This document shows positions 1 to 10,160 of a stretch of DNA of 64,000 bases, in pieces (the stretch's first letter is position 1; every line of letters begins with the position of its first letter). Source of the DNA: Prunus persica (lineage: Eukaryota; Streptophyta; Magnoliopsida; Rosales; Rosaceae); contig NC_034015.1 in the NCBI RefSeq assembly GCF_000346465.2, positions 19,778,462 through 19,842,461 of the forward strand. The letters are read 5' to 3'. Position numbers and translations under genes: made by a program. Below the pieces are notes generated by a model. The model searched no databases. It was given only the letters and a program-made list of their open reading frames with translations, and had not been told where the DNA came from.

Positions 1-668
1 TCTCAGTTCCATTCAGTAATGATGAGGGCATTGTACAAGAGAATGACGGAAACCATACCGTTTTATTGATCAGAAAGGTTCCCTTCACAGCACGGCCTTT
101 GTAAAAAAGTCGGAACTGCAAGAGCAAAGGCTACAGGAGAGGAAACAGAAGGAAAACAAAAGCAAAGGGAAATCAGTTGCAAGCAAGATAAGCCATGCAC
201 AGAGAAGAGTAGAAGACATTAGCATTTTGGATTAGGAAATGCAGAAACTAAGAAAACATGGAGTTGTGAGCCAAAAATTCAGAGAGACTCGACCCCTGAG
301 ACAGAGGGAAGGAGAAAGAAAATACAGTCAGTTCCTAGGAAAAAACAGAGAGAAATTACAATTGCAGAAGGCAAAGAGTCATACAGGCAGAGCAAGACTC
401 TTGCACATAATACATACCAAGTTTTTGGCTGCATAACAGACTAACTTATACAAGCTGTTATAAATATGCAAGTTTTAGCTGCATTTTGCTAGATTATTAT
501 TCATATCCAGTAACTTGATACTATATTTTTATGCAAACATGTATTTCAAAATCTCAATCGTCAAATGCCAATGATGTTGAGGATAAATCAACTATGAGGT
601 TAGTTAATATTTATTATTGCTATGCTTGAACCTTAATTTTAAATTACCTAAAACATAAAATCACAAAC
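1..668. other. Left-edge region, presumed RDR intron; A-rich coding-like block of unknown origin
   Basis: No RDR exon could be recognised here, so this is most simply an intron of the RDR gene, or sequence beyond a break in it. Positions about 1-440 on the plus strand are unusually A/G-rich and read as Lys/Arg/Glu-rich peptide in two frames with stops. The longest open stretch is 65 codons (239-436). It looks like the degenerate end of some plus-strand gene or element, but I do not recognise it. From 440 to 668 the sequence is plain AT-rich with nothing visible. Confidence 0.3.
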
Positions 669-3600
669 CTCAATGTATTCCTTACTGATATAGTCTCTTT
701 TGAGTAAATCCTTCGGACAGAGTAAAGCCAAATCCTCAGATATGAATCCAGTTCCATCTGTATGTATAAGAGGCTTTCCATCTCTATCGATACGATTACC
801 AGATTCATCCTGTAGTTTACACAAAACAAAAAAAGAATAGACTGCATTTGTAAACGGAAAAAATGAAACAAAGTAAAGGACATATAAGTACAGATAGGAA
901 ATGCAACATCCATTAAAAAGATTGAGGATCATACTAGACAATACTCATCATCGATGTCCTCAACCTTTACAAGTGACCAATCTACTTCTAAGCTCTCTGT
1001 CTTTGACAAAATGAGTGAAAACCTGAATTCCCGAGAAAGATGGTACTTCAGAATCTTTATGGAAAATTACTTCTATACAGCATTAGAAAAGAAATTTTTG
1101 AGTAAAAAAGAATTACATACCTAGCCATGTAGTTTGACACACTAGACACAGTATGTGCATGCATAAAAATGCATCTTGTTTCGTGAATTTTTCTGTTAGA
1201 GAACTTATAATCTTCACTCCTGTCAATCGCGGCATTAGAGCCCACACAAATAAAGTAACACTTCACAGGTGATGAAGTTGGGTTTTTCTTCTTTTCTTTA
1301 TTGCCACCATCTTTGAACACTGATTCAAAACCATGTTAATGATCAATTCAGCTAGAGTTCTCAACAACTCAATAAAAAGAACACAACATGTTCATGTATG
1401 TTCATGTATCCAAATACAGGTTAAAACTTCACCTGGGAGAACGGTTTAAATAACATAAAATCAGTTTCTGAATATCGAATCCCAAGTCTAAACCATGTGG
1501 TAATTCTAAATCCTATTTCTAGCATGTGAAGCTGACAAAACAAATCATATTAACTATCCAGCTTTAAGAATGCCAGAGCATTTAAGAGCAAGTGAGCCAT
1601 CAGTGACGGAGTATAAAGAAATGTATCTACATATGTGTTGATGCACAGAAGAAAAAATGAAGTGAAAAAGACCCTCAAACACCTTAGCCTTGTTCCGGTT
1701 GTTTGGATGGTTTTGAAACCGTACATATATGCATGCATGTGTCTCTGTGTGACCATTGTAACACGGAAAAGATAACCTATAAGCATTGTATGAATATTCT
1801 ATTTTCATAGGAGGTAATTATACTTATGGGCCAATCAACACAGGTAGAAGAGAGAAACAAGGCCAAAAGTGGTTAGTGAAGTAAAACAGTTTAAAATTGG
1901 ACATTCAAAATTCACCATATTAAGGCATGAAAGGCATACCAAAGAACTGATATCGACGCAAACCCACAAGAATCCCTTCTCTTGCGACCTTGCTATAATT
2001 GGCATAATTATTATCTTTAATGGCAGTTGGAACTCTCTCAGTCACCACATCGGAAAATTTCACCATTAAAACATTGTCATCTCCCAAAACTTTCTGCAGG
2101 AGAGTTCTTTTTGTGTTGTTTAGACAGGGTCCCTGAAGGAAATAACAATTTATCACTTACACAACGTCGGCAAAATGACCGGTCAACATTGGCAACAGAA
2201 ACATTATGATATTACCAAAAACCAGTGGAAATTGCTTATATTGATAGTATACATATTAGGTTCCGCAAGTTGCTGAGCTGTAAAATTCAAACAAGCAATA
2301 AAAGAAAAAATCCATTTTCCAGAAAGGAACTGCAGACAGCTGATTACAATTTGCCAGTGAGGGTTTACCACTACAGCACATGTTTTGCACAAATGAATTG
2401 CTATCAAATGGCACTCATGAAATCAAATCTAAAAGGTACAAAGTTTCTAAATACTTTTCAATGGGGTAAGATTCAAACGTGAAACCTCCCACAAGACCTA
2501 ATCAGAAGACCTGATTCCTTCCGTGGACCCATAGGTATGACTGATAAGGCGATATCAGGTCCCATACGTATGACTGATAAGGCGATATCAGGTTTTACTG
2601 ATACAGTGATACCTAATTTCATGATTGCATGTTAAACTCTGATTACCTACACTACAGATTCTGTCAGTAAATTAACTATTTCTCCTTGTGAGCAGGCAAT
2701 TATGCATAGGCTCGCACATGATTGTGTGTGATTACACGTATACTGGGGGGTAGATGTACAAACCTTGAATTTGTAGCTCCCATCCACAGAGACTTCACAA
2801 TGATAGACGTATGTTTTTCCAGAATCCCAATCAAAAGTCTGCAGCACATCGCCAACATGAAAGGGTCATTGAGCATATGTAGTAATGGATACAAGGTTGG
2901 ATAATGCCAGTAATAAAGACACCATCAATGAGTTATTTTATTTTATTTTTTTTTAAAGGTAAGCTATCAGTGTTGGGGTAGATTTACCCTTCCTTGAAAT
3001 CTCAAGACCTTCCAAACTGTGTAACAAGTTAATAATTAATTTTGGAACCTTTAAGTTAACTACGTGAAGTCTAGTACTACTTAACAAAACTTAAAAATAA
3101 AAATAAAAACGAGCAAAATGGTTTTTAACAGAATAGTTGGAAAATTATTAAATTTCTTCTCAGTAAGAATGGAATTTTAGATGAAGATAACTGGCTATGC
3201 AAACTCATTCCTACTCTCTAATCTGACGGGAAATGGCATCATTACTAGATACTAATTTACTTATTCATCCATTTATGTGTACTTGAAGGGGATTACCATG
3301 ATTCATTCATGCAGGGTTGCTAAGCTCAAATGATCAGAGTGTAAGGATATTCTGTAGCAAACTACCCAAATATTTTGAAATTCTTGAATTGTTAGTGTTA
3401 GCGAACATGGATACAATTCCAATTTTCTTTCCAGGAACTTAAAAACAAGTAGAGCAGGACAAGAGTCAAAACCAATTAACAAAGATTATGGTAAACCACT
3501 ATAAAACAAGAATTGAGAATGATCATCACCGGGTGTCGCGTGCCGATATAGTTCCGACCCAAAGCTTCCCAAACTGTCGTCTCAAACAGTTGCATCGGCA

Positions 3601-4795
3601 AATCTTTCCAACTCCTAATAGTCTCGGGCTCTAGAACTTTTTCTAACTTATTTCTGAAATAAATAAATAGACATCCAAAAGCAGGTAAACAAACAAGGTA
3701 ATCTAAGAGGAACTGCAGAAGTAGAACCAAATAAGCCACAGAAGGAGAGAGGAAAGCAAAAAAGGAACAAACTTTCTCATACCCTCCAGCGTAATTCAAT
3801 ATTAGGAATTGTCTCCTGAACTCAAGTTCGCCCAGAGCTTCTAATTGTGCCTGCCCATTGTCTCCAGGTTGGTCTACTGAGGAATTAGTGGAAGTCTCAC
3901 CTGTACCAACACACACTAGATGGTTAATCACAACGAATGAAAAGCATTTCATTGAGAAAGTGGGAAAAAAAAAAAAAAAAAAAAACCTTGAGGAAAAGGT
4001 TGAGGTAGAGGCAGAGGGTCCTTAAAAAGTCGAACAGGAGTAATAGTTGAAGGAGGAGCAGATGATTGGCCTTGATACGGATAAACACGGAGAACTTTTG
4101 AAGGTGAGGCAGAGGAATAGGAATAAGGTGGCCTCAACCCTCCATGGTCTCCAGGTTGCTCTGTAACTTCCATTCTTACTGAGAATAAATTTAATAATTT
4201 GACCATGAAAATGAAAACAGGAGGCGTAATGGGAGAATCAGATTTTCTTACTGAGATGAATCAAAGTGAAAACAGAAGGGCCCATGAAAATGAAATAAAG
4301 TGAAGTAAAAAAAATCTGACCTTTATGAACAGGAGGCGTAATGGGAGAAGCAGACAATTGGGTTTGTAGAAGAGAAGCAGCAGGGGCGGACTTTGAAGGA
4401 GAGGGAGAAGGAGAGGCACATTGATATTGTAGTTTATTACGGATCATCCAAATGATTAAGCCACTAAGAGTTTTGATAGTTTTCGCTTCGGCGATTTCAC
4501 GGAGGAGTTGGAGGGCCTTCTCCTCGCTCAGAAAACTCAGCCTCAGTCTGACGTTTTGGTCTGGCTGGGGTTGTTTTCTGCCGTTACAAATTTGGTTCAG
4601 CAAATCCTCCACCGACGGAGGCAGAGCAATGTGCGGTTGCTGTTGTGGCTGTGGCTGTAGACAAACGTCGGGCATGGCCGTCTGGGGCTCGATCATGCTG
4701 CTGTGAAAATGGTTGATAGATGAAGATAAATGATTGGAGGCATTTTCCATCTGTGGGTGACTGCGTTTCACGTTCAAATTGCTGTGATTATGCAT
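669..4795 (-). CDS. RNA-dependent RNA polymerase, RDR3/4/5 (gamma) class, 5' part only
   Basis: N-terminal half of a plant RNA-dependent RNA polymerase, an enzyme that copies single-stranded RNA to double-stranded RNA for silencing. The ATG is at 4795. Exons I can place: 4795-4321 (Pro/Gln-rich N-terminus, then IALPPSVEDLLNQICNGRK); 4160-3988; about 3903-3780 (LGELEFRRQFLILNYAGGYE); about 3655-3530 (LPMQLFETTVWEALGRNYIG); about 2851-2763 (DWDSGKTYVYHCEVS); about 2131-1938 (KVLGDDNVLMVKF and GILVGLRRYQFF); about 1319-1120; about 1048-943; and 809-669. Exon 1 ends in phase 1 and exon 2 continues it correctly. These blocks and their order match the RDR3/4/5 family as I know it. The catalytic DFDGD motif lies in the C-terminal half, beyond the left edge, so activity cannot be judged. 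Tomato TY-1 is a known member of this class. A partial second copy lies upstream (7660-8571). Confidence 0.85.
2528..2593. repeat. Two-unit 33-bp tandem repeat in an RDR intron
   Basis: Two adjacent 33-bp units, each containing ATGACTGATAAGGCGATATC, differ at very few positions. They lie in the intron between the exons near 2763 and 2131. No function is implied. Confidence 0.8.
3142..3174. repeat. Arm of a 33-bp inverted repeat (partner at 4168-4200)
   Basis: This intron segment is the reverse complement of 4168-4200 with one mismatch over 33 bp. The partner lies immediately before exon 2 of the RDR gene, just outside its splice acceptor. The arms are about 1 kb apart, so this may be a small inverted duplication rather than a MITE. 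Confidence 0.7.
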
Positions 4796-5069
4796 TTTTT
4801 TTACACTACCTTGAGCCAGCCCAGAATCATAAACTCTCGATTAAATGGGTTTTTTTTTTTTGGTCTGAAAACTTTCTACTAAATGGTAAGTCTCAAGTTT
4901 CAAGCTTCTATAAACCAAATACCAAAAAGTTTCAAGCTTTAATGGGGATACGAAATTTTCCCCGACAGAAGGTTCCTACTTCGGACCAGATTTTTGATGG
5001 AGCTACTTACACTATTTGCTGTGCTTGGATTGATATGTCACTCAACTCTAGTTACTCTCTCTCACTCGA

Positions 5070-5890
5070 GGTTCCTCTACCTTTTTATAATCAAGGATCA
5101 CCGACTATGACTCACAGTCACAGCGGACTTCACACGGTCTCTTGTTTTTCCTTACAATTTTGGCAAAGTTTTCTGTTTTTGCTATAAAAGAATTTTGGTT
5201 TGTACATGTTAGACGAAGCTCCATTTTTGGACTTTGTTATTTCAATTATTTGTCGCAATTCAAGAACAATTTTTCAATTATTTGAAGACAAATATAACTT
5301 TTTAGAAGTGCAAAACACCTAATTCATGTAACTCTTGTACTAATTCTTTTAAAACAATATGAGGAAAATTAAGTTATCATCTTTAAATTACAACAATTTA
5401 TAAATTATTAGGATCAAACAGTGACAATTAAAGCTGTAGTAGAGAATAAGGTGGAACTTTGGCCAAACTATAGAAACCAAAATCAAAATTTGGCGCCTTT
5501 TTTATTTTTTTTTGCACCACCAAGGCAAAGTTGCTGTTCAGTTGTGCGAAGCAAAGCCATTCCTCCTGACTTCCTTGAGAAGTTCGCAAACACTTCGTCA
5601 CCCACCATCACCAAGTCTATGTCCATCTTCCGTTCAACTTTTTCTTTCCTATTAGCTTTTAGCGTTAACTTTTGTGTCCACTAATCCATTGATTGTTGAG
5701 AAATATATGACATTATTGAGTCACGAACCAAAAGTTACGTCATATCATATGCACTGCTCAAGATTCTCGTATCCTCTGTTAGGAAAATTTTCACTTGTCC
5801 AATCACCCTTCAAAGAGAAAGATTCTCTCACTTTAAAGAGGGGGTCGAATCAAATGGAGTCATGGCTTTTCTGACTGGGCAAGATTTACA
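5070..5890. repeat. RDR upstream region, duplicate copy A
   Basis: Sequence upstream of the RDR ATG. It shares long stretches with copies B (6215-6910) and C (8715-9420). Shared landmarks are CTTATAATTTTGGCAAAATT-like sequence near the start, an AAACACCTAAT-like segment, and TCATGGCTTTTCTGAC at the end. Copy A presumably contains the promoter of the intact RDR gene. The stretch 4796-5070 between ATG and copy A is also similar to 8580-8715. No ORF in it looks real. Confidence 0.75.
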
Positions 5891-6089
5891 ATTACAAAAT
5901 AGTGAAAAAAACTTATGGGGATAGAGTAATTTTAGAAAGGTACCCTTATCTTTACCGCATTGTTTCTTATTCACCGCATGTCTTACTTCCCCCAAGGCCC
6001 AAGTGATGATCTTGGTAAAAAAAAAAAATTTGTCACATGTGTTTACTGTTGGGAATTGAGAGAACAGATTTTGGTAGATAGATACAAAT

Positions 6090-6214
6090 TACAATCGATC
6101 TCTGCTTTTGAACCTCTGATAATATAAAAATGATGAATATACACATTCACAAGTCACCATGTAATTCCTGAACAAATACGAACTGAGAATATAATGAAAG
6201 AATCAGCAGTTGCT
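6090..6214. repeat. Duplicate block D, copy 1 (partner at 9700-9850)
   Basis: Matches 9700-9850 closely, including TCTGCTTTTGAACCTCTGAT and AATGAAAGAATCAGCAGTTG. In copy 2 the block lies between the RDR upstream region and the golgin 3' end, which is probably its original context. Here it is joined directly to RDR upstream copy B. Confidence 0.75.
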
Positions 6215-6910
6215 CTTCCTTTCTATAATGGGGGAAATGCCTCTCAGGACTCTTGACTCACAGTGGACTTCACTCCAGTTTTTCCTTATAATTTTGGCAA
6301 AATTTTCTTTTTCTTTCTGTGCTAGATTAAAATTTTGGTTTTTGTATGTTAGAAGAAGCTCCATTTTTTGTCTTTGTAATTTCTTCAATTATTTGAACTT
6401 TTTAGAGGCGTAAAACACATAATACGTGCCACTCACATGCTAATTTTATTAAAACAATAACAAAAAATTAGTTTTTTTTTAAATACAGAAAAAAAATTAG
6501 GTTACTATCTTTAGATTATAACAATTTATAAAGTATCGGGTTCAAATAGTCTATACCACCAAAATCAAAATTTTGTACCTTTTTTTTTTTTTTTTTTTGG
6601 TACCAATCTTAGTACCGTTCATGACTCGAGAAGTTTGCAAATACTTCATCAACAAGTAAGTATATCTTCCTTTCAACTTCTACTTTCCTATGAGCTTTTA
6701 GCTTTAGCTGTTATACTAGTCCATTGATTGTTTCAGACCAAAAGTTGCATTATATGTACGGGAAAGAAAGAAACTCGCCATCCAGAACCAAAAACAAAAG
6801 AAAAGAAACCCGCCACTTCCATGTAGCTGTGCAGCTCAAGATTCTCCTGTGTTATCTCTCTTTAAAAAGGCAGGTTGATCAAATGGAATCATGGCTTTTC
6901 TGACTAGAAA
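6215..6910. repeat. RDR upstream region, duplicate copy B
   Basis: Second copy of the RDR upstream region, from AATGGGGGAAATGCCTCTCA to TCATGGCTTTTCTGAC. No RDR exon remains on its left side: it directly follows duplicate block D. It is more diverged and contains longer T tracts. Confidence 0.75.
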
Positions 6911-6969
6911 AGTGTAAATTTTTTTTGGTGTATGCTGCAGCTTTTCAAAATGTGGGATCTGCTTGGGCT

Positions 6970-7095
6970 ATAGGGGCTCTATCAGAGTCCATAGATTTAG
7001 AGACAGCTCCGGTGAGGCTTAATGATATAGGGTCCCAAATCTCTTTTATTGGGGATACCTTTTTGCATATAGGCTCTATATTATAGAGCCCCAAG
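6970..7095. mobile_element. Small palindromic MITE-like element
   Basis: Bounded by GGGGCTCTAT (6973-6982) and its exact inverse ATAGAGCCCC (7083-7092). The right end also forms a near-perfect palindrome, GGCTCTATATTATAGAGCC (about 7073-7091). There is no coding capacity. Terminal inverted repeats with a short AT-rich interior suggest a MITE. I could not define a target-site duplication. Confidence 0.45.
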
Positions 7096-7114
7096 GAGGT
7101 TGAGCCCCATTTAA

Positions 7115-7230
7115 GAGCACCTCCACCCCAAAAGGCAAGGGTAGACACTATTCATGTGAATAGTGTCAGCCTTGCTTTTTTTGGTTTTACCCCAAAGGGC
7201 AAGGGCAAGGGCAAATACTATTCACCTTAC
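7115..7230. mobile_element. MITE-like end with ATTCA/TGAAT foldback
   Basis: Begins with GAGCACCTCCACCCCAAAAG, then a strong foldback, GACACTATTCA-TG-TGAATAGTGTC (about 7145-7168), then a second CCCCAAAGGGCAAGGGCAAG run. Terminal GAGCAnCTCCA with inner ACTATTCA motifs resembles plant MITEs as I know them. A second terminal repeat was not located, so the element may be truncated. Confidence 0.4.
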
Positions 7231-7255
7231 TTTATTTTTTATTATACTTAAACCA

Positions 7256-7588
7256 TTAATTTTGATAAGCTTTTTTAGATAATATTTTACCTTTTGCTTG
7301 AGCCTTCTTCTTCTCTTTCTCTTGCTGAAAAGCCAATGAGCATGGGCAATGTCGGAATATCATATCCTCAATCTCTGAGCATGGTTGAGAAAACCAACCG
7401 GCCGACATTTCTTTCCACCAATGGATAAAAATATTAGAGTCACCAAACCGGGAATCTCTAATCAGAATACTAAAGGATTTCATCAAGTCTTGGTGGTGGT
7501 GGTGGTTGTGGTGGCACGCCCCACACTCAAGAGAAGAATGATCAAAAGTTCCTTCCGTTGGCCGCTTCGGCCGAAAAGAGGGAAACAA
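7256..7588 (-). other. Unrecognised 110-codon open frame inside the duplicated block
   Basis: A minus-strand open frame encoding a His-rich segment (about residues 27-33) and a Lys-rich C-terminus. It sits where duplicated golgin 3' exon sequence would be expected, between a MITE-like element and a golgin intron fragment. The plus strand is also open over part of it (7385-7747), so coding potential is doubtful. It may be captured exon or transposon sequence. I recognise no domain. Confidence 0.2.
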
Positions 7589-7658
7589 AAGTACACATTT
7601 AGAAGAGCTAGTTGTGTATACTTCATCAAAGTAAAGGTTATAAACACGTTCATTACTA
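7588..7658. repeat. Fragment of the golgin last intron, transposed into the RDR duplicate
   Basis: Matches 10241-10312, in the last intron of the golgin gene, with only a few differences. Landmarks are TACACATTTAGAAGAGCTAG and TTATAAACACGTTC. It abuts a truncated RDR exon 3 at about 7659. This marks a duplication breakpoint joining golgin intron to RDR exon. Confidence 0.85.
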
Positions 7659-7659
7659 G

Positions 7660-8571
7660 AACTGAGGAATTAGTGAGAGTCTCACCAACACACGCAGACT
7701 CGAACAGAGACATAATATCTTTTCTTGTTTGGGCTATCGACGGATAATTAATCACAATAAATGAAAAGCATGAAATTGACAAAGTGAAAAAAAAAATAAA
7801 ATCTTGAGTAAAAGGTAGAGGTAGAGGCAGAGTGTCCTTAAAAAGTTGAACAGGAGTAATAGTAGAAGGAGGAGCATATGATGGGCCTTGATACGGAGAA
7901 ACACGGAGAGCTTTTGAAGGTGAGGCAGAGGAATAGGAATAACGTGGCCTCAGCCCTCCGTGGTCTCGTCCAGGTTGCTCTGTAACTCACATAGAGATAG
8001 ACAGAGACACGGGTTTAAAACATCATGAAACAAAAAAACCCACGAAAATGAAAGAAGTTTAAGTAAAAATCTAACCTTTGCGAACAGAAGGCGTAAATGG
8101 AGAAGCGGACAATTGGGTTTGCAGAAGAGAAGCAGGGCAATACTTTGAAGGAGAGGGAGAAGGAGAGGGACATTGATATTGTGGTTTATTACGGATCATC
8201 CACATGATGAAGCCACTGAGGGTTTTGATTACTTTTGCCTCGTTGATTTCATGGAGGAGTTGGAGGGCCTTCTCCTCGCCCAGCAAACCCAACCTCCGCC
8301 TGACGTTGTAGTCTGGCTGGGGTTGCTTTCTCTCATTACAAAGTTGGTTCAGCAAATCCTCCACCAACGGAGGCAGAGCAATGTGCTGTTGCTGCTGCTG
8401 CTGCTGCAGTTGTGGTTGTGGTTGTATACAAGCATCGTCGGCCATGGCCGTCTGTGGCTCGACCATGTCATTGCTACTGCTGCTGTGAAAGTGGTTGATA
8501 GGTGAAGAGAGATGATCGGCGGCATCCGCCATCTCTATGCAACTGCGTTTCAAATTGCTCTGATTATTCAT
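7660..8571 (-). pseudogene. Truncated second copy of the RDR 5' end
   Basis: The first exon is intact: ATG at 8571, donor at about 8076. It has the same length class, the same end phase and the same conserved blocks (IALPPLVEDLLNQLCNERK; LGEEKALQLLHEI) as the complete gene's exon 1. Exon 2 is present at 7979 to about 7803 and still in frame, with a three-base insertion. Exon 3 is cut off after about 35 bp at 7660, where golgin intron sequence begins. No later RDR exon exists, so the copy cannot encode a polymerase. It differs from the intact copy by many substitutions and by a longer Gln run from CAG repeats (about 8388-8412). A short transcript from it is possible but unproven. Confidence 0.85.
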
Positions 8572-8714
8572 TTACACTTAGCTTTCTGGTCTGACTAAAT
8601 GGTAACTCTCAAGATTCAAGCTTTATGGGGACCAGATTTTCATTGAGCTACGCTTTTGTGCTTGGATTGACATGTCACTCAACTAATAATAAATCTATTA
8701 CCCTGACTCAAGGA

Positions 8715-9420
8715 TCCTCTTCCTCTATATAATGGAGGAAATGCCTCTCACCAACTCTGACTCATAGTTGATTTCACTCTTGTTTTTCCTTATAATTTTG
8801 GCAAAATTTTCTTTTCTTTCTGTTCTAGATTAGAACTTTGGTTTTTATATATTTGAAGAAACTCCATTTTTGGTCTCTGTAGTTTCTTCAATTATTTGAA
8901 CTTTTTAAAGGCGTAAAACACCTAATACGTCGTGCTAATTTCATTAAAACAATAACAAAAATTAGGTTATTAACTTTAAATTACAACAATTTATAAATTA
9001 TTGGGTTCAAATAGTGACTATTAAAGTTGTAGAGAATAAAGTGGAACTTTGGCCAAACTATAGCCACCAAAATCAAAATTTGGTACCTTTTTTTTTTTTT
9101 TTTCTGCACCAATCTTAGTCCGTTCATGACTTGAGATATTTTCCTTTCAACTTTTACTTCGTCACCAAGTCTATCTTCCTTTCAACTTTTACTTTCCTAT
9201 GAGCTTTAAGCTTTCTCTTTTATACTAACTAATCCACTGATTGTTTCATACCAGAAGTTACATCATATGTATGGGAAAGAAAGAAACCCGCGATCCAGAA
9301 CCAAAAAAGAAGAGAAAAGAAACCCGCCACTTCCATGCAGCTCAAGATTCTCCTGTGTTATCTTTCTCTTTAAAGAGGTCGATCAAAAGGGAATCATGGC
9401 TTTTCTGACCAGGAAAGTGA
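8715..9420. repeat. RDR upstream region, duplicate copy C
   Basis: Third copy of the RDR upstream region, in the expected position upstream of the truncated RDR copy. It runs from AATGGAGGAAATGCCTCTCA to TCATGGCTTTTCTGAC. Positions 9421-9699 beyond it are AT-rich with no gene seen. Confidence 0.75.
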
Positions 9421-9699
9421 ACTTTTTTGGGGGGATACATGGAGGTGGTGGCTGGTTGGGGTTGGGAGGAGAAGGGGAGAGGTTTTATTTTAATTTTTAC
9501 ATTGTACTTTTTTATAATTATATTAATATTGTTTATTTTCAAAAGAGATTAATTTTTTAATAATTCCCCTCAATAAGTACTGGCAGTTAGAAAAAAATTG
9601 ACAGAAATTGGACGTTGTACTCGGATTGCTTGGAATTAATAACCACATAGGCACAAATGACCAAATTGAAAACACAGGACCAAAAATGACTTCTTGCCA

Positions 9700-9850
9700 A
9701 TTCCAATCGACCTCTGCTTTTGAACCTCTGATAATATAATAATGATGAATATTCATACATGTGTATTTCACATTCACTAGTTCAAGTCACCAAGTAATTC
9801 CTGAACAAATACAAACTAAGAATATAATGAAAGAATCAGCAGTTGCTATA
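9700..9850. repeat. Duplicate block D, copy 2 (partner at 6090-6214)
   Basis: Copy of block D between RDR upstream copy C and the golgin 3' end. A short (TA)n run follows at about 9847-9858. The stretch 9860-10160 beyond it is probably golgin 3' UTR or flank and has no other gene. Confidence 0.7.
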
Positions 9851-10160
9851 TATATATAATGTATATATTTGTAAGAAAATTTCACATCTGCAATGCAGAA
9901 AGCAATTTTGGTTTGGATGTACAGCGCAATCAAGCAGTGCCTACCTCACAAACATTATTAGGATATCAACATTTTGCATGCGCATCCTCGACAAAGAATG
10001 GAGATAAAACCATCATATATATCTTCACTCGACAATCAAGGTTCACTTGCTTCCGTTTACTTCTTATAATTAGATATTAGACGCATCACTCTTGGCGCAT
10101 TCTATGCTTGTTGAACTTGAGAAGACTTTTGTGGGTGTGGCATGAGTTGCTTCTACCCAA

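Noticed and set aside
7385..7747. 120-codon plus-strand open frame with a Val run
   Set aside because: It crosses the golgin-intron/RDR joint and runs antisense to RDR exon 3, so it is an artefact of the rearrangement.
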